DNA from: Cyanobacteria bacterium UBA8803
Lineage (GTDB): Bacteria; Cyanobacteriota; Cyanobacteriia; Cyanobacteriales; Coleofasciculaceae
Assembly (NCBI GenBank): GCA_003505715.1
Contig: DNXU01000114.1
Coordinates: 4,893 to 17,305 of the forward strand
DNA: 12,413 bases
Direction of reading: 5' to 3'
Below are positions 1 through 6,305 of the stretch, piece by piece. A program made the translations under genes and the position numbers. Below the pieces are notes generated by a model. The model saw nothing but the letters and a program-made list of their open reading frames with translations, was not told the origin of the DNA and did not search any database. Positions within the stretch are counted from its first letter, which is position 1; every line of letters begins with the position of its first letter.

Positions 1-19
1 ACGCGAAAGCTAACGCACC
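1..19. repeat. Partial REP-like hairpin repeat cut by the window edge
   Basis: This is the right half of a short palindromic repeat that recurs at 987-1017 and 5948-5978. The right arm TAACGCACC is at 11-19; the left arm GGTGCGTTA would lie just outside the window. The shared core ACGCGAAAGC matches the copy at 987-1017 exactly. Repeats of this kind are common between genes in cyanobacterial genomes. Confidence 0.6.
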
Positions 20-76
20 ATTTTTTTCCCATTGGTGGGTTAAGGCTACCCCCTCATCCAGGCTATGCGATCGCCT
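11..76 (+). repeat. Interspersed ~65-bp repeat, copy 1
   Basis: It matches 911-974 in the same orientation at about 59 of 66 positions, allowing a 2-base difference in the T-run. It starts at the right arm of a REP-like hairpin, passes through a T-run and the small palindrome CCCATTGGTGGG, and ends in the HIP1 octamer GCGATCGC. The two copies bracket the antitoxin stub and the Uma2 gene. It is not protein-coding as far as can be seen. Confidence 0.75.
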
Positions 77-124
77 TAGCAATACTAAACCGCTGGGAGC
101 GATACAACTCCTAACAGATAAAGA

Positions 125-155
125 CTACAATATAGCCATAAAGATAGCCATGTAG
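125..155. promoter_or_regulatory. Possible operator remnant upstream of the antitoxin stub
   Basis: Two direct copies of ATAGCCAT (132-139 and 144-151) are spaced 12 bp apart. They are framed by CTACA (125-129) and its complement TGTAG (151-155). The element lies 16 bp before the ATG of the Phd/YefM-like stub. Antitoxins of that family usually repress their own promoter through repeats or palindromes here, so a relic operator is plausible. No independent support is visible. Confidence 0.25.
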
Positions 156-170
156 CTGAAAACCCGAAAA

Positions 171-266
171 ATGTCTGAGCGATACTCCATCGCCGAAGCA
201 CGCGATCGCTTGAGTCAACTGTTGCGACCCAATGGGAATAGCTGGTCTGTAGATAACTTGAGATGA
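171..266 (+). pseudogene. 5' stub of a Phd/YefM-type antitoxin gene
   Basis: The reading frame opens with MSERYSIAEARDRLSQLL and stops after 31 codons. This opening matches the start of the Phd/YefM type II antitoxin family, in which a [R/S]YSIAEARxxLxxLL strand-helix begins the DNA-binding domain. Family members usually run to about 75-90 residues, so most of the protein is missing, including the toxin-binding C-terminus. Homology appears to end near codon 18 (about base 224). The rest of the frame is the reverse complement of the Uma2 3' end, so a rearrangement probably joined the two genes tail to tail. No partner RelE- or PIN-type toxin is present. The stub could still be translated, but it is unlikely to work as an antitoxin. 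Confidence 0.6.
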
Positions 267-832
267 GGAAACTGCAACGACTCGATGAGTTTGTTGCTCC
301 GTAAAAGTGTTTTTTGATATTCACCATCAACAAGGTGACAAACCATCACAGTTGGTTGTTTAGGGCTGCCGATGTAGTATTTTCCGCCAATGCCAAGATA
401 ATCCACGATCCAGTATTCGGGAATGGCTAGTGCCTCATAATCCTCATATTTGCGAGCATAGTCATTCTGCCAATTGGTACTGACTACCTCAACTACGAGC
501 TTCACTGTAGCGCCCATTGTAATCACAGGCTCGCGAGTCCACAGAGGTTCTTGAGCGAGCATTTGTTCATCCAGAACAACAACATCTGGTCTATATGCAC
601 TTGCTGAACCTAACGGTTGGATAAGGCAGCGATGTGGAATGAAGTAGGGCAACTCTAAGCGGTCAATCTCAACGTTAAGCTTTCGACTAACGAGGGCAGC
701 CACCTGTTCGTGAGGCCCCGTGGGTTCCATCTCAATTAGCTCTCCATCAATTAATTCGTAGCCTGTATCATCTCCGTACTGGGCGATGAACTCATCGAAG
801 CTGATGCCCGTTTTGACAACCGATGAAACCAT
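215..832 (-). CDS. Uma2-family (DUF820) PD-(D/E)XK nuclease-like protein
   Basis: This 205-residue protein belongs to the Uma2 family, which is greatly expanded in cyanobacteria and has a restriction-endonuclease-like fold. The sequence shows the N-terminal YELIDGELIEM strand pair (25-35). The active-site series is RPD with Asp83, then Glu115 in VVEVVS and Lys128 in the DYARKYEDY segment, followed by the family signature IPEYWIVD (137-144). All the expected acidic and lysine residues are intact and the length is normal for the family, so the gene appears functional. DNA cleavage is predicted from the fold; the cellular role of Uma2 proteins is not established, and many behave like mobile or orphan genes. 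The ATG at 832 has no clear Shine-Dalgarno sequence. The gene is bracketed by direct repeats and its 3' end overlaps an antitoxin stub, consistent with local rearrangement. Confidence 0.9.
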   Translation of the reverse strand: MVSSVVKTGISFDEFIAQYGDDTGYELIDGELIEMEPTGPHEQVAALVSRKLNVEIDRLELPYFIPHRCLIQPLGSASAYRPDVVVLDEQMLAQEPLWTREPVITMGATVKLVVEVVSTNWQNDYARKYEDYEALAIPEYWIVDYLGIGGKYYIGSPKQPTVMVCHLVDGEYQKTLLRSNKLIESLQFPHLKLSTDQLFPLGRNS

Positions 833-910
833 AGACTGGGCTTTTAGCTAAAGCAACACTCTTATCGTAATAGGCAGCAGCAGTGCGTGGATAACTTTAC
901 AGAAACCCTC

Positions 911-974
911 TAACACACCTTTTTTCCCATTGGTGGGTTAAAGCTACCTCCTAATCCAGGCTATGCGATCGCCT
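911..974 (+). repeat. Interspersed ~65-bp repeat, copy 2
   Basis: This is the second direct copy of the repeat at 11-76, two bases shorter in the T-run, with a handful of substitutions, and also ending in HIP1 (965-972). It lies upstream of the Uma2 start and abuts another REP-like hairpin at 987-1017. Confidence 0.75.
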
Positions 975-986
975 CGCAGCCATGGT

Positions 987-1017
987 AGGGTGCGTTACGC
1001 GAAAGCTGACGCACTGT
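987..1017. repeat. REP-like palindromic repeat, second copy
   Basis: The arms GGTGCGTTA (989-997) and TGACGCACT (1007-1015) flank a 9-base centre CGCGAAAGC. Relative to the 5951-5977 copy, the right arm has two changes (A to G and C to T). Both give G-U/G-T pairs, so the stem can still fold as single-stranded DNA or RNA. The repeat lies between the Uma2 gene and the protease 3' end. Confidence 0.65.
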
Positions 1018-1025
1018 GCAATTCC

Positions 1026-1072
1026 CTAGCAGGGTGACCAGCAAGCTGAAGAATTGCTGGTCACCCTGTTAG
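1026..1072 (-). terminator. Strong 19-bp stem-loop after the protease gene
   Basis: The arms at 1026-1044 and 1054-1072 are complementary over 19 bp with a single G-U pair and a 9-base loop. The stem lies 32 bp beyond the stop codon of the minus-strand protease. Its position suggests transcription termination or 3'-end protection of the mRNA. It lacks a following U-run in the minus direction, so it is not a textbook intrinsic terminator. The same stem could block read-through from either side. Confidence 0.55.
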
Positions 1073-1103
1073 CTTATCCTTTCATCCCAACTCCTTCCAC
1101 AAA

Positions 1104-4100
1104 TTAGGCAGCTATAAAATAATGTTCAGTTAGGGTACTAGCATTTACTCCGGTCAGGATAGCTAGAGTCTTATCCTCGAAACCAATTAAGGTGTTCTTG
1201 CCATTTTGAGTAATCGATAATTGACCGAATGTCAGTTGACCTGACAAACCAATGAAGTCTTCCCCAACCTTGAAGTCGCCAATTGTGTCAGTTCCTTCAC
1301 TTACAGCCACAACAAAGGTATCTTTACCCTTGCCACCTTTGAGTTTGTCTTGGCCTTGGCCACCACAGAGTAAGTCATCGCCATCATCACCCCAGATTTT
1401 GTCGTTCCCTTCCTCTCCGTAGAGTTTGTCCTTACCACCATTACCCCAGATCTGGTCTTTCCCTTTACCACCGTAGATGATGTCATCTCCACCAAGGGCA
1501 CCTTTTGTTGAACCTTTTTTGAAGTCACCGCGTAGGATATCGTTACCCTCTTCGCCGTAAATAACATCACTTCTTAAACCACCGACAACCTTGTCCTTAC
1601 CAGCACCAGCAAAGATCTCATTGTCAGTGCCATCCGGACCAACTAGAGTTTCGCTCTTGAGGCTACCCCGGATCGTATGGCGGTGAACAGATGGGACTGC
1701 TGCTGGAGTAACTTGCTCAACTGTAGGTTTGGGCTGAACAAATACCCCACTTTCATCCTGACTAAGCAGAGTTTCACTCTCTAAACTACCCTGGATAATA
1801 TTGGGGGTGATAGAGGCGAGTGTTCCTTGAGGAATATCCTCACGTTGGGGTTGAACGGATACTCCATTAACGGTATTGCTCGAAGTCAGTAAGAAGTTAT
1901 CTACTAATAACCCAGAGTCAACAATGGTATCGCCTACATCTACAACTCCCACACCTACTTTGAAGGTGCCTGCTTGGGTGAACTGATAGGTGAAAGTCCC
2001 GTAGCCAGTTTGCTCGTTAAAGCTACTACCCAAGGGGATAAAGCTACTATTGGTATCAGCTAATTCTGATAAGGAACTATTGCTAATACTGACGAAGCCA
2101 AAATCGTTAAAAGACCAGCTAGGGGTGCCCTCATTCGTGAGGAAGTTCCAATTAAAGGTCAAAGTATCCCCTGCTGCCACGGTAATGGGTTGAAATTGCA
2201 GTGCTGAGCCTTCAGTTGCATTACCATTACCCAGTGCATCTATTGCTCCAGCATTTAACCCCAAAGCGGTTTCGAGTTGAGCATCGCTAACCGCACCGGA
2301 ACCATTAGTTATCAAAGCTTGGTAATTCCCCTGGGTAGGATTACTACCAAAGTTTGCTGTCTTGATGCTGGCATTACCAGTAACGTTCCAATTAGCAAAG
2401 TCACCGTTCTCAAAACCAAAGTTGAACACCGGATCGGCAACTATTTGAAACTTGTCCACTAGTAGTCCCGAATCAACACTGGAATCTTCTCCGTCTACCA
2501 CGCCCAGACCTATTGTAAAAGTACCAGCCTGCGTAAACTGGTAGCTGGATGTTCCGTAGCCAGTTTCCGAACCAAACGAGCCTGCAAACCGACTGAAGTT
2601 GCTATTGGTATCGGCTAGTTCCGATAACAAACCAGAGGTGATAGAGACGAAGACAAAGTCGTTGAAGTTACTGGGGGTTTTCTCATTCGTAAGCAAATTC
2701 CAACTAAAGCTTAAAATATCCCCAGCTTTTACGGTAATCGGTGTCAGTTGAAGAGCCGAGCCTTCAATTGCATCCCCATTGCCTAAGTTATCTAAGGCTC
2801 CAGCATTCAAGCCTAGGAAAGTTTCAATTGCAGCATCACTTACTGCACCAGAGCTAGTGGTAATTAAAGCTTGGAATTCTCCATCAGTTGGGTTGCTTCC
2901 TAATGCAGCAGTCTCAAGACTGGCTTGACCAATAGTATTCCAGTCAGTAAAGTCGCCCGTCTCAAAACTCAGGTTGAGTGATGGTATAAGCTGAATCTGG
3001 CGATTGCCAAAGTTAATGTTGGTAGCAATATCGTTAGGGCTGAGGTTCAGTTGGTGGGTGCCTTTACCGACGCTGTTGACTTTGACATCGTCTACATACC
3101 AACCTTCATAGTTGTTTCCTACACTATCACCGGTATCAAAGTCGAATTGAACTCGGATGGTGCTGCCGACATAGGAAGTTAAGTCAAGGGTGGCCTTAGC
3201 CCAATCTGTGGTAGGGTCTGTCAATTGAGTGGCGTTCGAGGCGATCGCGCTAAAGGAACCACCATTCTTAGAAATCAGTACCCGGGCATTATCCCAGCTT
3301 GGTGCCGCATCCTCAGTTTTTAAGAAGTAATTGAATGACAGCTCAGCATTGCTGACGCTGGTCAAGTCGATTTCTGGCGAGGTAATCCTACCTGCGGTGT
3401 CACCAACATTATAATTGCCGCCACCATTGGGATCTTCCCCTTTACCGAAGTACATGCTGTCGTCAGCAGAGTGACCGGGCTGATTGCCGCGCCCTTGGGA
3501 GAGGTGCCACAGTCCTCCTACAGTTGCACCCGTATTATCAATTACAAATCCGTCTAAGCTCGGATTATCACTGTCGTCACTAAAGTCAGCATTGAAAATT
3601 TCTGTGATGACGCCGACAACTGGATAGATCTGCTCCCATTCCGGCTGTATTACTTGAGCCACGGTGTAGGTATCGGGTGAGAGCTTGGTGAAGGAATATG
3701 TTCCGTTGGTGTCGGTGATAGTAGAGAGTTCGCCTTGGTCTAGCTGATTATTCTGGTTCTGATCCAGGTAGAGCGTCCAACCTGCTAGAGCAGCTTCCCC
3801 AGCATCTTTGATACCATTCTTATTGAGGTCATTCCAAGTACTACCGTGGATTTCAGCAGGGTTGGTCAGGATGTTCCCAAAGTTAACACCGGAAATGGTC
3901 TGGTTTTCTGCAACCTCCAGAGTATAGTTGTCCGACTCAGTTGGATAGGTCTGCGTCCATCCGGGTTTGAGTACCTCAGCAACCCTGTAAGTGCCTGGTT
4001 GCAAGAATTTGAAAGCGTAGTGACCATTAACATCAGTTACAGTGGAGATTTCGCCCTGGTCTAGCTGATTATTCTGGTTCTGGTCTAAGTACAGCGTCCA

Positions 4101-5501
4101 ACCTACTAAACCTGGCTCATTTCCACCCCACACCCCATCATTGTCTAAGTCATGCCACTTGCTGCCTTGGATCTCTCCTGCGTTCACGGCTATCAGGGCG
4201 TTGTAAGCATTTAATCGCCCCCCTGTAAGAGTTTTTCCCTTTAAGGCAGCAATGGGATCGACTGTTGCCAGAATTAGCTCCTTGACTTCTGATGCGCTCA
4301 ACTCTGACTTCTGTGCCCAAATCAAACTGGCAACTCCCGTTACATGGGGTGTCGCCATAGAAGTGCCGCTATAACTGGCGTATCCACCTCCAGGCACAGT
4401 GCTGTAGATACTGACCCCTGGAGCAGCTAGATCTACAGATGTGGCTCCGTAACTGGAAAATCCAGCCAACTGGTCGTAACGATCTGTGGCAGCTACACTG
4501 ATGATGTTATCCAGGTTATAACTGGCGGGATAACTGGGATTTAGATCGTTGTTATTACTACTGTTCCCGGCTGCGGCGATGAATAACTGTCCGGCTGTAC
4601 CTGCGGCAGCGATCGCATCGTACAGTGCCTGGGAATAACCACCACCACTCCAGCTGTTGTTGGTGATTTTGGCTCCCATCATCGTGGCGTATTCTATGGC
4701 TTTAATAGCATTGAAGAGAGTACCGGAACCATTGGCACCTAAGAACTTGAGTGCCATAATTTTGGATGACCAACTCACCCCACTGACGCCGATACCATTA
4801 TTTCCTTCAGCCGCGATCGTGCCCGAGACATGGGTGCCGTGCCCATTATCGTCCATGGGATTCCCGTCGTTGTTCACAAAGTCATAGCCGTGAATATCAT
4901 CGACGTATCCATTGCCATCGTCATCGACTCCAGGTGAACCGTTTAATTCTACCTGGTTCGTCCACATGTTGTTAACGAGATCTGGATGGGTGTAATCCAC
5001 TCCTGTATCGATCACCCCAACCACTACGTTATTTCCGGTTTGAATATCCCAAGCTTCGGGAGCGTCAATATCGGCATCAGGAGTGCCCCCCGCTTGTCCG
5101 ATATTATTTAACCCCCAGAGTTCGTTGACATTAGGATCATTGGGAATAGTGGCGTTGAGAAAGATATTATAGTTGGGTTGGATGTATTCAATCAGCGGAT
5201 TTGTTCCATAGGTTGCTATGGCTTCTTCTACGCTGAGTCCATTGAGTTGCCAAAGCTGAGCGTCTGATATAGTAGTAGATTGTAGGACTGAAGCTCCAAG
5301 ATTAGATTGAAGAGATTGAATCTCACTTAAGTGAATTCCCGATTTGAATTTAACAATTACTTCACCTTGGATATAATTTTTTTCTACTCCTAAACCGCTG
5401 AGATCGCTCTGAGTCTTGCTAAGTTCGTTCGGTAAATTATGACCTGACATAGGTATCATCCTTGAAATATATGTTTTGTGGCGTAGCTGATTTTTGCCCA
5501 T
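1104..5501 (-). CDS. Large secreted S8 subtilisin-like protease with SdrD_B, beta-sandwich and RTX domains
   Basis: A 1465-residue multidomain calcium-dependent serine endopeptidase. In order: an I9-like prodomain (about 46-113); an S8 catalytic domain (about 120-440) with Asp165 in VIDTGVDYTHPDL, His221 in GHGTHVSGT, oxyanion Asn313 in AAAGN and Ser381 in SGTSMATPH; SdrD_B-like domains at 442-543 and 549-630 plus 811-834; a jelly-roll (MAM-like) domain inserted at 633-808; two tandem beta modules (844-1021, 1028-1207); a duplicated linker (1211-1291); at least eight GGxGxD-type RTX nonapeptides (1294-1395); and a C-terminal DTIxDFxxGxDxIGL region. No Sec signal peptide is visible. The RTX tail implies type I export, but no transporter genes lie nearby. 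The third in-frame ATG (residue 18, 5450) has AAGGA 8 bases before it and may be the true start. The triad is intact. The substrate is unknown. Confidence 0.93.
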   Translation of the reverse strand: MGKNQLRHKTYISRMIPMSGHNLPNELSKTQSDLSGLGVEKNYIQGEVIVKFKSGIHLSEIQSLQSNLGASVLQSTTISDAQLWQLNGLSVEEAIATYGTNPLIEYIQPNYNIFLNATIPNDPNVNELWGLNNIGQAGGTPDADIDAPEAWDIQTGNNVVVGVIDTGVDYTHPDLVNNMWTNQVELNGSPGVDDDGNGYVDDIHGYDFVNNDGNPMDDNGHGTHVSGTIAAEGNNGIGVSGVSWSSKIMALKFLGANGSGTLFNAIKAIEYATMMGAKITNNSWSGGGYSQALYDAIAAAGTAGQLFIAAAGNSSNNNDLNPSYPASYNLDNIISVAATDRYDQLAGFSSYGATSVDLAAPGVSIYSTVPGGGYASYSGTSMATPHVTGVASLIWAQKSELSASEVKELILATVDPIAALKGKTLTGGRLNAYNALIAVNAGEIQGSKWHDLDNDGVWGGNEPGLVGWTLYLDQNQNNQLDQGEISTVTDVNGHYAFKFLQPGTYRVAEVLKPGWTQTYPTESDNYTLEVAENQTISGVNFGNILTNPAEIHGSTWNDLNKNGIKDAGEAALAGWTLYLDQNQNNQLDQGELSTITDTNGTYSFTKLSPDTYTVAQVIQPEWEQIYPVVGVITEIFNADFSDDSDNPSLDGFVIDNTGATVGGLWHLSQGRGNQPGHSADDSMYFGKGEDPNGGGNYNVGDTAGRITSPEIDLTSVSNAELSFNYFLKTEDAAPSWDNARVLISKNGGSFSAIASNATQLTDPTTDWAKATLDLTSYVGSTIRVQFDFDTGDSVGNNYEGWYVDDVKVNSVGKGTHQLNLSPNDIATNINFGNRQIQLIPSLNLSFETGDFTDWNTIGQASLETAALGSNPTDGEFQALITTSSGAVSDAAIETFLGLNAGALDNLGNGDAIEGSALQLTPITVKAGDILSFSWNLLTNEKTPSNFNDFVFVSITSGLLSELADTNSNFSRFAGSFGSETGYGTSSYQFTQAGTFTIGLGVVDGEDSSVDSGLLVDKFQIVADPVFNFGFENGDFANWNVTGNASIKTANFGSNPTQGNYQALITNGSGAVSDAQLETALGLNAGAIDALGNGNATEGSALQFQPITVAAGDTLTFNWNFLTNEGTPSWSFNDFGFVSISNSSLSELADTNSSFIPLGSSFNEQTGYGTFTYQFTQAGTFKVGVGVVDVGDTIVDSGLLVDNFLLTSSNTVNGVSVQPQREDIPQGTLASITPNIIQGSLESETLLSQDESGVFVQPKPTVEQVTPAAVPSVHRHTIRGSLKSETLVGPDGTDNEIFAGAGKDKVVGGLRSDVIYGEEGNDILRGDFKKGSTKGALGGDDIIYGGKGKDQIWGNGGKDKLYGEEGNDKIWGDDGDDLLCGGQGQDKLKGGKGKDTFVVAVSEGTDTIGDFKVGEDFIGLSGQLTFGQLSITQNGKNTLIGFEDKTLAILTGVNASTLTEHYFIAA
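1881..2972 (-). repeat. Tandem duplication of a ~180-residue module inside the protease
   Basis: Protein residues 844-1021 (DNA 2439-2972) and 1028-1207 (DNA 1881-2420) are copies of one module. Both run from a GDFxxWN segment through GSNPTxGxxQALIT, GLNAGAxDxLGNG, EGSALQ and FTQAGTF to VDSGLLVD. The pattern suggests an all-beta, carbohydrate-binding-like or adhesive fold. No catalytic residues are evident. The copies have diverged, so the duplication is not very recent. Confidence 0.85.
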
Positions 5502-5537
5502 CGTTCAGAACTGGGCGTAGATGGCTCAACCCTTAAA

Positions 5538-5565
5538 TCATCAAAAATTTAGTCATCAAAAATTT
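5538..5565. promoter_or_regulatory. Direct 13-bp repeats upstream of the protease
   Basis: TCATCAAAAATTT occurs twice (5538-5550 and 5553-5565), exactly and in tandem with a 15-bp period, 37-64 bp before the annotated protease start. It could be a paired regulator site or a product of replication slippage. No convincing sigma-70 promoter for the protease was found on the minus strand nearby. Confidence 0.3.
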
Positions 5566-5597
5566 TCCAGCCGTTTGTTTACGACCATTCCTTTCAG

Positions 5598-5626
5598 TTG
5601 ACTATCGCAATCTGAGCTGGGATATA
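5598..5626 (+). promoter_or_regulatory. Candidate sigma-70 promoter facing right in the intergenic region
   Basis: TTGACT (5598-5603) is followed after 17 bp by GATATA (5621-5626), close to the TTGACA/TATAAT consensus. It points away from the protease. The first thing downstream is a stretch with no convincing gene that ends in a terminator-like hairpin at 5821-5854. Confidence 0.35.
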
Positions 5627-5632
5627 TCTAAG

Positions 5633-5854
5633 AAGGGTTGACATATGCACTCTGAGCTACTCTTGGTAGCATCATCCTAGGTAAATAAGCATGAGTTTTC
5701 CTCTGAAACTCTCGTTATCTAAAGTTTCAAGACTTACTGAAAAAAGCCACATTGAGGAGGAAAGTCACTACAGTTGAATTGCTGCAACTAGCGAACCTTC
5801 ACTGAATACTCAGTATGGGGCGGTCTTTTATACGCAAAAGGCCGATTGATTTTT
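5633..5854 (+). ncRNA. Candidate ~220-nt intergenic small transcript
   Basis: The limits are inferred from the promoter-like pair at 5598-5626 and the hairpin plus U-rich tail at 5821-5854. Inside are a short reading frame of 28 codons (5691-5777, beginning MSFPLKLSLS), a GAGGAGG motif (5754-5760) and small palindromes such as ACTGA-ATAC-TCAGT near 5801-5814. The short frame has only a weak, distant AGG before its ATG, so a peptide is not claimed. No known RNA family was recognised; Yfr1, 6S and common riboswitch signatures were considered and not matched. Confidence 0.25.
5821..5854 (+). terminator. Candidate rho-independent terminator
   Basis: CGGTCTTTT (5821-5829) pairs with AAAAGGCCG (5836-5844) over 9 bp with one wobble, around a 6-base loop, followed by ATTGATTTTT. 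Because the stem contains complementary A and T runs it can also act in the opposite direction. Confidence 0.45.
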
Positions 5855-5922
5855 ACAAAGATTTACAATTAGTAGCTGACCCGTTGCCATTAGCTCCCTC
5901 CATCTATCTTGCTGGCTGGCTT

Positions 5923-6013
5923 AGGACTTACACAAAGCTTCTATCTGTAGGGTGCGTTACGCGGGAGCTAACGCACCATTAACTCTATAAGATGGTGTAG
6001 CTGCGTAAGTCCT
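5923..6013. mobile_element. MITE-like 91-bp element with AGGACTTAC terminal inverted repeats
   Basis: The left end AGGACTTACACA (5923-5934) and the right end TGCGTAAGTCCT (6002-6013) are inverted copies matching at 11 of 12 positions. The element is too small to encode a transposase. The ends resemble a TAGGACTTACGCA-type repeat that I recall as common in cyanobacterial genomes. No clear target-site duplication is seen, so the exact borders are uncertain. A complete REP-like hairpin lies inside it. Confidence 0.55.
5948..5978. repeat. REP-like hairpin nested in the MITE-like element
   Basis: GGTGCGTTA (5951-5959) and TAACGCACC (5969-5977) form a perfect 9-bp inverted repeat with a 9-base centre. 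This is the cleanest of three copies in the window. The right arm segment CACCAT (5974-5979) can instead pair with ATGGTG (5992-5997), giving a competing hairpin. Confidence 0.7.
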
Positions 6014-6045
6014 GTTGCTTCTAGGATGCAGGATTTGTCTTGGAT

Positions 6046-6257
6046 TTACGGCTCATCTTCAGGCTCAGTCACAGTCTCAGTTGCAAGCTCATTAATAATT
6101 CTGCACTGAGCTAAAATTTACCCGACTCTGTACTGTCACACTCTGAGGTGGTGACGAAATCAGCTAAAAGGTAGATTCTATAAGCTTCATATCCTTCATA
6201 CCCCATTGATAGAAGATACACTAGGTCAAGCGCAGCCTCAATCGCTCTTGCTGTCAT
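6046..6257 (-). pseudogene. Small hypothetical gene, apparently frameshifted near its 3' end
   Basis: The frame from ATG 6257 begins MTARAIEAALDLVYLLSMGY and continues to a stop at 6111-6113, after ...STESGKF. It could begin further up at a TTG (6305). A one-base change in the AAATTTT run at the end lets reading pass into ILAQCRIINELATE and an acidic tail ending EPEDEP, stopping at 6046-6048. The joined product of about 70 residues looks like one continuous soluble helical protein with an acidic C-terminus. This suggests a single-base deletion in an A-run rather than two unrelated frames. I do not recognise the family. No Shine-Dalgarno sequence is obvious. A sequencing error would give the same picture. 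Confidence 0.4.
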
Positions 6258-6305
6258 AATGTAGAAGGCTTCGCATTTGTTCGCTGGGCATAAGCTGGTC
6301 TCCAA

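Noticed and set aside
85..333. Minus-strand 82-codon frame overlapping the Uma2 3' end
   Set aside because: It overlaps both the Uma2 gene and the antitoxin stub in another frame, and its protein looks random.
1301..1570. Open frame on the minus strand inside the protease gene
   Set aside because: It is an out-of-frame shadow of the repetitive RTX-coding DNA. It is Lys/Thr/Val-rich with no domain or start signal.
5638..5666. TTGACA at 5638 as a promoter
   Set aside because: The hexamer 17 bp downstream is TCTTGG, which is not a -10 box. The pair at 5598-5626 is better.
6111..6305. Programmed -1 frameshifting in the small gene
   Set aside because: The AAATTTT run is not in the phase required for a classical X-XXY-YYZ slippery heptamer. 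A simple indel is more likely.
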